A stretch of DNA of 24,344 nucleotides from an uncultured Collinsella sp. (GTDB taxonomy: Bacteria > Actinomycetota > Coriobacteriia > Coriobacteriales > Coriobacteriaceae): positions 1 through 24,344 of the forward strand of contig CABQJV010000030.1 of assembly GCA_902464565.1 (NCBI GenBank), in the 5' to 3' direction. Below the pieces are notes generated by a model. That model searched no databases. It saw only the letters and a program-made list of their open reading frames with translations, and was not told the DNA's origin. Positions 7,377 through 13,840 of this stretch are shown here, in pieces (positions within the stretch are counted from its first letter, which is position 1; each line of letters opens with the position of its first letter). A program made the position numbers and the translations under genes.

Positions 7377-8816
7377 ATGAGCGACGGAAAGAAAAAGCTT
7401 TCCTTCTTTACGGTCATTTCGACCATCATCTGCGTCGTCTTCGTTTGCGAGGCCGCCGCACCTGCTGCCGCCATCGGCAACCAGCAGTTCTTCTGGTGGA
7501 TCTTCCTGATCCTGACCTTCCTGATCCCTTACGGCATGGTCGTCGCCGAGCTCGGCACCACCTATGACGGCGAGGGCGGCATTTACGACTGGGTACGCGA
7601 TGGCCTGGGCGACAAGTGGGGCGCCCGCATCTCGTACTACTACTGGATTAACTACCCCCTGTGGATCGCCTCGCTGGCAACCATGTTCCCCGACATCCTG
7701 GGCATGGTCTTTGGCGTCGAGTTCAACCTGATCGCCAAGATGGTTATCGAGCTTGCCTTCGTGTGGATCGTCTACCTCATGGGTCGCTCCAAGGCGGCCG
7801 ACTCCGAGTGGGTCCTCAACGGCGGCGCCCTGATCAAGGTCGCCGTAGCCGTTATCGTCGGCGCCCTGGGCATCTGGTTTGCCATGGAGAGCGGTTTTGC
7901 GAACGATATGTCCGCCGCCACCTTCCTGCCCGAGCTCACCAACACCAACGCTCTCGGCTACCTGTCCATCATCATCTTTAACTTCATGGGCTTCGAGGTC
8001 ATCTGCACCATGACCGACGACATGGCCGATCCCGCTCGCGATATCCCCAAGGCTATCATTGTCGGTGGCGTGGCTATTGCCGTCATCTACCTGTTCGCCG
8101 GCTTCGGCATCGGCGCCGCCATTCCGGCCGACTCCATCGACCCCGACTACGGCATGATCGTCGCGGTCCAGACCATGGTGGGCGACTCCATGCTCTTCAA
8201 GGTCATCTGCATCGCCTTCCTGATCACCCTGTTCGCCAACATGGCCGCCTGGTCCTTCGGCGTCAACTCCGTCGCCCGCTACGCCGCCGAGCACGGCAAC
8301 ATGCCCAAGGTCTTCGCCTCGATGATCTCCGAGGACGACATGCCCAACGGCGCCAACCTGGTCAACGCCGTCGTCGCCTCCCTGGTGCTGTGCCTGCAGC
8401 TGGTGCCCATCGACGCCATCTCCAACGGCGTCTTCTGGATGCTCTTCGGCACCTCCGTCGTCTTCCTGCTGCTCACCTACATCCCGATGTTCCCGGCGTT
8501 CCTCAACCTTCGCAAGAACGACCCGAACCGCGAGCGCATCTTCACGTTCCCGTTCAAGGGCGCGATGATGAAGGTCATGCTGGCCATCCCCTGCATCGAG
8601 CTGGTCCTGGCCATCGTCGCGACGCTGGTGCCGTTCTCCGCAGCCGAAATCGGCGACAAGGTCCCGATGATCGTCATCTTCATCGTGCTCGTGCTCATCG
8701 GCGAGGTCGTCCGCGTCGTCAGCGCCAGGGGCCGCGAGACCGAGTACAAGGGCCTCACCCCCGAGCTGGCCGTCCAGCGTCTCGCCGAGGAGGCCGCCGA
8801 GGCCGAGGAGAACTAG
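7377..8816 (+). CDS. aguD: Agmatine/putrescine antiporter, APC family (first copy)
   Basis: This 479-aa inner-membrane protein of the amino acid-polyamine-organocation superfamily has about twelve hydrophobic segments and the helix-1 break CEAAAPAAAIGN typical of APC exchangers. PYGMVVAELGTTYDGEGGIYDW follows in helix 2 and its loop. By position between ptcA and aguA it should exchange external agmatine for internal putrescine, which drives the pathway without spending energy. The ATG at 7377 follows GAAGGAG with a 6-nt gap. The C-terminal tail is rich in Glu and Ala. The codon set is strongly C-ending, like that of ptcA and aguA1. A closely similar second copy lies at 10770-12161. Substrate specificity is inferred from context; another amino acid or amine exchange is possible. 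Confidence 0.85.
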   Translation: MSDGKKKLSFFTVISTIICVVFVCEAAAPAAAIGNQQFFWWIFLILTFLIPYGMVVAELGTTYDGEGGIYDWVRDGLGDKWGARISYYYWINYPLWIASLATMFPDILGMVFGVEFNLIAKMVIELAFVWIVYLMGRSKAADSEWVLNGGALIKVAVAVIVGALGIWFAMESGFANDMSAATFLPELTNTNALGYLSIIIFNFMGFEVICTMTDDMADPARDIPKAIIVGGVAIAVIYLFAGFGIGAAIPADSIDPDYGMIVAVQTMVGDSMLFKVICIAFLITLFANMAAWSFGVNSVARYAAEHGNMPKVFASMISEDDMPNGANLVNAVVASLVLCLQLVPIDAISNGVFWMLFGTSVVFLLLTYIPMFPAFLNLRKNDPNRERIFTFPFKGAMMKVMLAIPCIELVLAIVATLVPFSAAEIGDKVPMIVIFIVLVLIGEVVRVVSARGRETEYKGLTPELAVQRLAEEAAEAEEN

Positions 8817-9101
8817 AGCGCCCGGGTTCGGGGCCCCGACCCTCCTCGTCACTCAACCATTCCCCGGGGTGGGTGCGAGCGATAGCTCCGGTAACCACCG
8901 CCCACCCCAACCTCTCTTCCGTATCCTTCGTGCGTTTTGTCTCCGCGCACTTGGCTACGTCGTCGCTCGCCGGTGCGACTCCGTGAAAACCGGCGCCGGG
9001 CGCCCCGACCTCTGCCGGGGAACGGGCGCCTACCATCTCTTGGTTTTAGGCTGCGGGCAGCCCGCCCGCGGCAAACGATCGTTCGATTTGGAGGAAATCT
9101 T
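8817..9101 (+). other. Structured 285-nt leader between aguD and aguA1
   Basis: There is no gene here, but the RNA could fold extensively. GGGGTGGG (8866-8873) pairs with CCCACCCC (8901-8908) and encloses two small hairpins, GAGC-gata-GCTC (8877-8888) and CGG/CCG (8889-8900), giving a compact three-way junction. Further hairpins are GCCGGT/ACCGGC (8969-8974, 8989-8994), a GGCGCC-rich stem between about 8998 and 9030, and GGCTGC/GCAGCC near 9049-9062. The aguA1 ribosome binding site GGAGGA follows at about 9090. The gap is long for an operon, so aguA1 may have its own control. Confidence 0.5.
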
Positions 9102-10307
9102 ATGCGTACGATCACCGAGTCCGAGTCCACCCCCAGGGCCGACGGCTTCTTCATGCCCGCCGAGTTCGCCCCGCAGGACCGCGTGTGGATGGGCTGGCCC
9201 CACCGCACCGACACCTGGGCCCACGGCGCCAAGCCCGCCCAGAGGCAGTATGCCGCCGTCGCCCGCGCCATCGCCGAGTTCACCCCGGTCTACATGTGCG
9301 CCAACCAGGTCGACTACGCCAACTGCAAGGCCGTCTTCGAGAACGACGAGAACGTCACCGTCATCGAGATGACCACCGACGACGCCTGGTTCCGCGACAC
9401 CGCCGCCACCTACGTCATCAACGGCAAGGGCGAGAAGCGCGCCAACCACTGGCACTTCAACGCCTACGGCGGCCTCGTCGACGGCCTCTATTTCCCGTGG
9501 GACAAGGACGAGCAGATCGCCCTCAAGATGGCCGAGCTCTCCGGCTGCCGTCGCTATCGTCCCGATGACATGATCCTCGAGGGCGGCTCCATCACCGTCG
9601 ACGGCGAGGGCACCCTCGTCGTGACCGACCAGTGCCTGCTTTCCCCGGGCCGCACCTGCTCTGCGGTTCTGGAGGAGGAAGAGGATCCCGAGTCCATCTG
9701 GCCCAAGTACCACAAGAAGTTCGAGCCCTGGAGCGAGGAGCTTCGCGAGTACATGAACGAGCACCTCAAGGATTACCTGGGCGTCGAGAAGGTCATCTGG
9801 GTCAAGGAGGGCATCGACCCCGAGGAGACCAACGGCCACATCGACGACGTCGCCACGTTCATCGCCCCGGGCGTCATGGCCTGCATCTGGACCGACGATC
9901 CCGAGTACCCGTTCTATGATCAGTGCCACGCTGCCTACGAGACCCTCTCCAACGCCGTTGACGCCAAGGGCCGCAAGATTAAGGTCTACAAGCTCTGCAT
10001 GCCCGTGAACCCGCTGTACATGGACCAGGCCTCCTGCGACACCATCGACGCCGACGAGAACGCCGAGCCGCGCGTCCCCGACGAGCCGCTGATCGCCTCC
10101 TACATGAACTACCTGGTCACCAACCACGGCGTCATCGTCCCGCAGTACGGCGACGAGAACGACAAGCTGGCCGTCGACACGCTCCAGAAGATCTACGACG
10201 AGGTCTGGGGCGAGGGCGTCTACAAGTGCGTCGGCGTCCAGTCCGATCAGGTCGTCTACGGCGGCGGCAACATCCACTGCATCACGCAGCAGGAGCCCTC
10301 GGCGTAA
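9102..10307 (+). CDS. aguA: Agmatine deiminase (copy 1, with acidic insertion)
   Basis: This enzyme hydrolyses agmatine to N-carbamoylputrescine and ammonia. The expected catalytic residues of the guanidine-modifying fold are visible: Asp99 (WFRDT), Glu160 (LEGGS), His246 and Asp248 (NGHIDD) and the nucleophile Cys393 (GGGNIHCITQQ). At 401 aa it is longer than the usual 365-375, because of about 27 extra residues around 182-210 containing an EEEED run. The segment after the catalytic Asp reads RDTAATY, whereas copy 2 has RDPGPAF and the family normally has Gly-Pro or Gly-Pro-Thr there. The start at 9102 has GGAGGA upstream. It ends the ptcA-aguD-aguA unit and shares its strong codon bias. The two oddities leave room for a shifted guanidino substrate. 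Confidence 0.9.
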   Translation: MRTITESESTPRADGFFMPAEFAPQDRVWMGWPHRTDTWAHGAKPAQRQYAAVARAIAEFTPVYMCANQVDYANCKAVFENDENVTVIEMTTDDAWFRDTAATYVINGKGEKRANHWHFNAYGGLVDGLYFPWDKDEQIALKMAELSGCRRYRPDDMILEGGSITVDGEGTLVVTDQCLLSPGRTCSAVLEEEEDPESIWPKYHKKFEPWSEELREYMNEHLKDYLGVEKVIWVKEGIDPEETNGHIDDVATFIAPGVMACIWTDDPEYPFYDQCHAAYETLSNAVDAKGRKIKVYKLCMPVNPLYMDQASCDTIDADENAEPRVPDEPLIASYMNYLVTNHGVIVPQYGDENDKLAVDTLQKIYDEVWGEGVYKCVGVQSDQVVYGGGNIHCITQQEPSA

Positions 10308-10395
10308 CTCAAGCACGCCACCTTGGCGTTCACTCGTCGCTTACGTAGCGTCAGTACGCTACGCTCCTCGTTCGCGCCAATCTGGCGCACCTGAG
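10308..10395. repeat. Nested inverted repeat after aguA1
   Basis: The outer blocks CTCA, GCCA and TTGGCG (10308-10328) are matched in order by CGCCAA, TGGC and TGAG (10375-10395). A perfect central hairpin CGTAGCGT-cagt-ACGCTACG lies at 10344-10363. The plan, interrupted outer stems plus a tetraloop-capped inner hairpin, resembles that of the element at 4735-4832, although the sequence differs. It begins directly after the stop codon. Confidence 0.6.
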
Positions 10396-10424
10396 CACGC
10401 CGAGTAAACGTCTGGCTTTTCTTC

Positions 10425-10465
10425 GGGCACTCCGTTGCCTCCACACCGGAGTGCCCTTTTTCTTT
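10425..10465 (+). terminator. Intrinsic terminator of the ptcA-aguD-aguA unit
   Basis: GGGCACTCCG (10425-10434) and CGGAGTGCCC (10447-10456) form a perfect 10-bp stem with a 12-nt loop, followed by TTTTTCTTT (10457-10465). This is a textbook Rho-independent terminator about 120 nt after aguA1. Confidence 0.92.
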
Positions 10466-10469
10466 GATC

Positions 10470-10546
10470 GAATACGCGTCTGGCCTGGGATTTATTGCGG
10501 GTTAGGCCAATTGTTCGCTTGGATATCCCAGGTCAGACGCGTATTC
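10470..10546. repeat. 22-bp near-perfect inverted repeat with 33-nt loop
   Basis: The arms 10470-10491 and 10525-10546 match at 21 of 22 positions, the exception being a possible G-T pair. The left arm begins GAATACGCGTCTG and the right arm ends with its complement. The loop contains CCAA/TTGG, which can extend the structure. It lies just after a terminator and before the second antiporter, so it is outside the upstream transcript. It could be a dispersed palindromic or miniature mobile element, or an operator for aguD2. Confidence 0.65.
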
Positions 10547-10769
10547 AATTGTTGATAGTTTCCGGTCGTATACGCGGCCGTTTTGATCGGAGTATCTTTG
10601 TACCAGCGTATCGTCATCTTCACCCGCCTGTTCCGCGAGCGTTGGTCCAACAATTGCATCCTCTCTTCTCTATGGGATGGCACCTGCACCGGTGACGCGG
10701 CCTGTAACCCTACCTTGGGCTGCGCCTTCGGTACAGATGCCATCCTTTTTGCTGTAGGGGGAGTGTGCC
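10547..10769 (+). promoter_or_regulatory. Leader of the second antiporter gene
   Basis: This 223-nt stretch must hold the promoter and leader of the second antiporter. A G-C-rich hairpin, CGGTCG paired with CGGCCG (about 10563-10580), is followed by TTTTGAT and may be a weak attenuator. I found no convincing -35/-10 pair. The ribosome binding site is AGGGGGAG, 7 nt before the ATG at 10770. Confidence 0.3.
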
Positions 10770-12161
10770 ATGGCAGGTAAAAAGTTCTCCCTGTTCGAGG
10801 TCATCCTCTCGGTTATCTGCGTCGTATTTACCATCGAGGCGGCTGCTCCGGCATCTGCCATGGGTAACGTGCAGTTCTTCTGGTGGATCTTCCTCATCAT
10901 TACGTTTTTGCTTCCCTATGGCCTGGTGGTGGCCGAGCTGGGTACGGCGTTCGATTCCGAGGGCGGTCTGTACGATTGGGTTCGCTTGGGCCTGGGTGAC
11001 CGTTGGGGAGCCCGTTGTTCCTGGTGCTACTGGGTTAACTTTCCGCTGTGGGTGGCAAGTATCGCCTGCATGTTTCCCAGTGTTATCAATGCGGTATGGG
11101 GCATCGAGTTTTCGCTTGGGGTCCGAATTGCCATCGAGCTTGCCTTTGTGTGGGGTGTCACCGTCATGGCGATGCAGCCGGTTGCCGAGGCCGATTGGGT
11201 CATGGATGGCGGCGCTGTCATCAAAGTACTCATTACAGCTGTGGTAGGAATCGTCGGCATCTGGTTTGCCTGCAATAACGGCTTTGCCAACGATATGTCG
11301 TTTAAGACCTTCATTCCAGACTTGGGCGACACCAATTCGTTGACGTACCTATCGATCATCCTATTCAACTTTATGGGCTTCGAAGTGGTCGCGACCTTTG
11401 CCAGTACGATGAAAAACCCATCGCGCGATATCCCCAAGGCGGTTATCGCTGGTGGCGTTGCCATTGCGGCAATCTACATTATCTGCGGCATCGGCATTGG
11501 AGCCGCGGTTCCCACCGAGCAGCTTTCGCTCGATTCGGGCATTGTGGACGCGGTCGCCGCCATGTTGGGGCGCAGCCATCCGCTGACGATGGTCGTGGGC
11601 GTGGCCTTTTTGGTGACGCTGTTCGCCAACATGATCTGCTGGAGCTTTGGCGTTAACAACGTGGCGAGCTATGCCGCGCGTCATGGCAATATGCCGCGTC
11701 CTTTTGCGCTGGTGTCCAAGAAGACCGGCATGCCCAATGGCTCGGCAATCATTAACGGTTGTTTTGCCAGCCTGGTACTACTGCTTCAGATTCCGCTGGG
11801 CGAGGGCTCCGACGTCTTTTGGGTTTTCTTCTCGATGAACGTCGTCTTCCTGCTTATGAGCTATATCCCGATGTTCCCAGCGTTTTGGCGCCTGCGCAAA
11901 TATGACGATCGCCCGCGTGTGTTCCGCGCGCCCTTCGAGGGCAAGGTGCTTGCGGTGGCACTTGTGATTCCCGTGGTGGAGCTTGTGCTTTCGATTGTCG
12001 CTACGATTGTGCCGCTCAACGGCTCGTCCGCCGAAATGACAAAGTTGCCCATTCTCATGGGTGTAGTGATCGCCGTGTTGCTGGGCGAGGTTTCGCGCCT
12101 CATATCGCGCCGCGGCCGCAGCGTCGACAATCCCGGCGTTGGCGTGTATAGAAAACGCTGA
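10770..12161 (+). CDS. aguD: Agmatine/putrescine-type antiporter, APC family (second copy)
   Basis: This 463-aa membrane protein is a clear paralogue of the first antiporter. It shares CVVFTIEAAAPASAMGN in helix 1, PYGLVVAELGT and GGLYDWVRLGLGDRWGAR after helix 2, NFMGFEVV, and SYIPMFPAFWRLRKYD near the end. About twelve membrane segments are expected. It lacks the Glu/Ala-rich tail of copy 1 and its codons are less biased, suggesting lower or conditional expression. It stands as a single transcription unit with its own long leader and lies upstream of the second membrane LuxR gene. It may import a related amine or serve the second deiminase at 17939. The substrate is inferred from paralogy. 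Confidence 0.8.
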   Translation: MAGKKFSLFEVILSVICVVFTIEAAAPASAMGNVQFFWWIFLIITFLLPYGLVVAELGTAFDSEGGLYDWVRLGLGDRWGARCSWCYWVNFPLWVASIACMFPSVINAVWGIEFSLGVRIAIELAFVWGVTVMAMQPVAEADWVMDGGAVIKVLITAVVGIVGIWFACNNGFANDMSFKTFIPDLGDTNSLTYLSIILFNFMGFEVVATFASTMKNPSRDIPKAVIAGGVAIAAIYIICGIGIGAAVPTEQLSLDSGIVDAVAAMLGRSHPLTMVVGVAFLVTLFANMICWSFGVNNVASYAARHGNMPRPFALVSKKTGMPNGSAIINGCFASLVLLLQIPLGEGSDVFWVFFSMNVVFLLMSYIPMFPAFWRLRKYDDRPRVFRAPFEGKVLAVALVIPVVELVLSIVATIVPLNGSSAEMTKLPILMGVVIAVLLGEVSRLISRRGRSVDNPGVGVYRKR

Positions 12162-12221
12162 CCGTGAGGGGCTTGGCCCACCGGCACGGGGCTAAAACCG
12201 GGGTTGCTTCCAAGTTAATAA

Positions 12222-12247
12222 ATTGCTGCGAGGATTACTGCGGCAAT
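12222..12247 (-). terminator. Likely terminator of the 63-aa minus-strand gene
   Basis: On the minus strand ATTGCCGC and GCAGCAAT form an 8-bp stem with one G-T pair around a 10-nt loop, followed by TTATTAA. It begins 14 nt after the stop codon of the small gene, which supports that gene being real. Confidence 0.5.
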
Positions 12248-12260
12248 CGTGGAGGTTATG

Positions 12261-12452
12261 CTAACAGTTGCACTGGTCGAGTGAAGAGGAAAGCTTAGGC
12301 GCAAAGAAGGGGACGTGTCCCAGGTAAGGGCAGCTGTCGTTGCGCTCATCAACGATGCAAGGAACGTCATCGTAGGTCATGGTCGAACCGATCTTGGCGA
12401 TGGCCTTGGCGGCAGGCGCGACAATAATCTTGAGCGGTGTAATCGGCGCCAT
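12261..12452 (-). CDS. Small protein of unknown function, 63 aa
   Basis: I do not recognise this protein. The case for its being real is local: AAAGGAG lies 5 nt before the ATG, a hairpin with a T-rich tail follows the stop, and a plausible promoter lies upstream (12486-12514). The N-terminal half (MAPITPLKIIVAPAAKAIAKI) could form a short hydrophobic or amphipathic helix. The C-terminal half has four Cys residues, two in a terminal CNC, and is followed directly by the stop. No signal peptide or clear membrane span is evident. It lies on the opposite strand between the second antiporter and the second membrane LuxR and diverges from the latter. It may be a small accessory protein of that unit, or the remnant of a longer gene. 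Confidence 0.5.
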   Translation of the reverse strand: MAPITPLKIIVAPAAKAIAKIGSTMTYDDVPCIVDERNDSCPYLGHVPFFAPKLSSSLDQCNC

Positions 12453-12469
12453 GGCATCTCCTTTCGATC

Positions 12470-12498
12470 TTGGTATTCGTCGATGTTTCTACCATAAC
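12470..12498 (+). promoter_or_regulatory. Promoter candidate for LuxR2
   Basis: TTGGTA (12470-12475) and CATAAC (12493-12498) are spaced by exactly 17 nt, each matching four of six consensus positions. Transcription would begin near 12505, giving a leader of about 37 nt. It overlaps the opposing promoter at 12486-12514. Confidence 0.4.
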
Positions 12499-12514
12499 CG
12501 TAATGCGGAATCAA
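12486..12514 (-). promoter_or_regulatory. Promoter candidate for the 63-aa gene
   Basis: On the minus strand TTGATT (12514-12509) and TAGAAA (12491-12486) are 17 nt apart, each matching four of six consensus positions. The two face-to-face promoters overlap by 13 nt, so use of one should interfere with the other. Confidence 0.35.
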
Positions 12515-12541
12515 GCTGGTTGTGCGCGGAATGAGGGTAGT

Positions 12542-13525
12542 ATGAGCTTCGCATTCTTTATCTACACGATTCTTGTCATGGGCATTGGATTGGTAACGGC
12601 ATCAACTGCACTCGTAATATGGCTCATGACTCGTCGACGCGATTGTTTGGTGGCGGCCGCGGGCTTCCTTCTCTATGTCTTCGATATGTCGGTGATCTTC
12701 TTTGATGAGTACAACCGGCTCAAATATGACTATGTGGTGACGTTTAATGAGCCGCTTCAACATCCGTTACTGCGCTGCGCGCTGGGCGTGGCGATTCTTG
12801 CGTGCGTATGGCTTTGGGTAACGTTTCGCTTACACGATGAGGCAACCGTTAAGCGTGTTGCCGCATATGTCGTACCGATCGCCGTGCTTCAGCTTGCTCT
12901 GGTACCTCGTACTGGCTTTGCGAGCCAGATTCAGCAATATCTTTTTTGGCTTGCGCGCGATTTGGGAATGGCATTCTGCTTGGTATATGCTTACGCCCGC
13001 TATCGCAAGACGGAGAATAGGGCTGAGCGGCTCGATCTTGAGCGCTCTCGGACGTTCTTTCGCATAGCCTGCGTGCTTACCGTGATGGTGGTTATCGAGG
13101 ATACCTATATGATCCTATTCTGCACGCCTGACGTTGACAACGTGATAGTGAGCGCCTTTTTATGGTATCTGGGCGAGCGGAATATCTCAGAGAATTTATT
13201 GTTTGTGGCTGCAGCCGTTCAGCTATTTAAACAGTTCAGCCATATCATACGTGTGTTCTCGCGTCACCCTCGTGCCGATGAAGAGGTAGCGACAGAGCGC
13301 CGTGATGCACGGGAGGACCTTGTCTCGCGTGTTGTGATTTTCTCGGACGAGCATGGGCTTTCAAAGCGCGAACAGGAAGTGCTTACACTCGTATTGCGTG
13401 GACTCGATGTCCAAAATATTGCTAATGAACTTGTGATTAGTCCGGGTACCGTCAAGGCTCACCTGCATCGCATCTATGTAAAGAGCGAAGTCAAGGCGCG
13501 TGACGACTTGATTGAGGCATTCTGA
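12542..13525 (+). CDS. Membrane-anchored LuxR-type transcriptional regulator (LuxR2)
   Basis: This 327-aa protein has the same plan as LuxR1: roughly seven hydrophobic segments up to residue 235, then a LuxR helix-turn-helix (about 272-322; GLSKREQEVLTLVLRGLDV followed by NIANELVISPGTVKAHLHRIY). Family signposts are FFDEY (53-57), the acidic pair ED (186-187) inside a hydrophobic segment, and GERNISEN (211-218). The frame is open from 12470, but the ATG at 12542 is preferred because GAGGG lies 5 nt upstream and the N-terminus then aligns with the other two. It probably senses a small molecule at the membrane and controls a neighbouring gene, either the second antiporter or the amidohydrolase-MATE unit. 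No terminator was seen after it. Confidence 0.87.
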   Translation: MSFAFFIYTILVMGIGLVTASTALVIWLMTRRRDCLVAAAGFLLYVFDMSVIFFDEYNRLKYDYVVTFNEPLQHPLLRCALGVAILACVWLWVTFRLHDEATVKRVAAYVVPIAVLQLALVPRTGFASQIQQYLFWLARDLGMAFCLVYAYARYRKTENRAERLDLERSRTFFRIACVLTVMVVIEDTYMILFCTPDVDNVIVSAFLWYLGERNISENLLFVAAAVQLFKQFSHIIRVFSRHPRADEEVATERRDAREDLVSRVVIFSDEHGLSKREQEVLTLVLRGLDVQNIANELVISPGTVKAHLHRIYVKSEVKARDDLIEAF

Positions 13526-13698
13526 CGCTCGTGAGGCTGGAGTGGTCCGGCTGACGGTGTATCGCAGACTGCTCGGCGTAAAGAAGCGACAATAAACTTA
13601 GACAATAAAATACCTGTTCAGACGTGTAAACCTGCTTAATCCGTCCGTTCGCTCGGTTCCATCTTGGCAGCTTGTGCTGGAGGTGCGTCAATGGGTGT
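13526..13698 (+). other. Intergenic DNA upstream of the amidohydrolase leader
   Basis: There is no gene here. An AT-rich pocket carries GACAATAAA twice, 13 nt apart (13588-13596 and 13601-13609). It could be part of a promoter or a binding site for a regulator contacting adjacent helical turns. I found no well-spaced -35/-10 pair. Confidence 0.35.
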
Positions 13699-13805
13699 TG
13701 ACACGGGGCGTAGGGCGCTGGACAGACGCCCAATTGCCTGTAGGCACGTGTCACGAGGGGGCGGCAAATGCTCCCTCACCGATTGGGCGCGCCGTATCGT
13801 GGCGC
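13699..13805 (+). promoter_or_regulatory. Multi-branch structured leader of the amidohydrolase gene, riboswitch-like
   Basis: TGACACG (13699-13705) pairs with CGTGTCA (13747-13753) and encloses two hairpins: GGGCG/CGCCC (13713-13717, 13727-13731) and TGCC-tgta-GGCA (13735-13746). This gives a three-way junction. A further 8-bp hairpin, GAGGGGGC/GCTCCCTC, lies at 13755-13777, and GCGCC/GGCGC at 13789-13805. CGCCCAAT (13727-13734) can instead pair perfectly with ATTGGGCG (13782-13789), which would break the junction. Mutually exclusive folds upstream of a catabolic gene are typical of riboswitches or protein-controlled leaders. I could not match it to a known class. Confidence 0.4.
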
Positions 13806-13840
13806 TTATCCATTGTCCTGTAACGTCTGAGGAGGCTCAT

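Noticed and set aside
7326..8852. 508-codon minus-strand frame opposite the first antiporter
   Set aside because: It results from biased codon use on the real strand; the product is extremely rich in Asp, Gly and His and matches no family.
8969..9030. String GGTGCGACTCCG inside a hairpin, reminiscent of a cobalamin riboswitch core
   Set aside because: The other conserved boxes, notably the CCCCGC-ACTG element, are missing, and agmatine deiminase is not a cobalamin-related gene.
13664..13840. Upstream extension of the cytosolic amidohydrolase
   Set aside because: It would translate the structured leader; family similarity and the GAGGAGG ribosome binding site both place the start at 13841.
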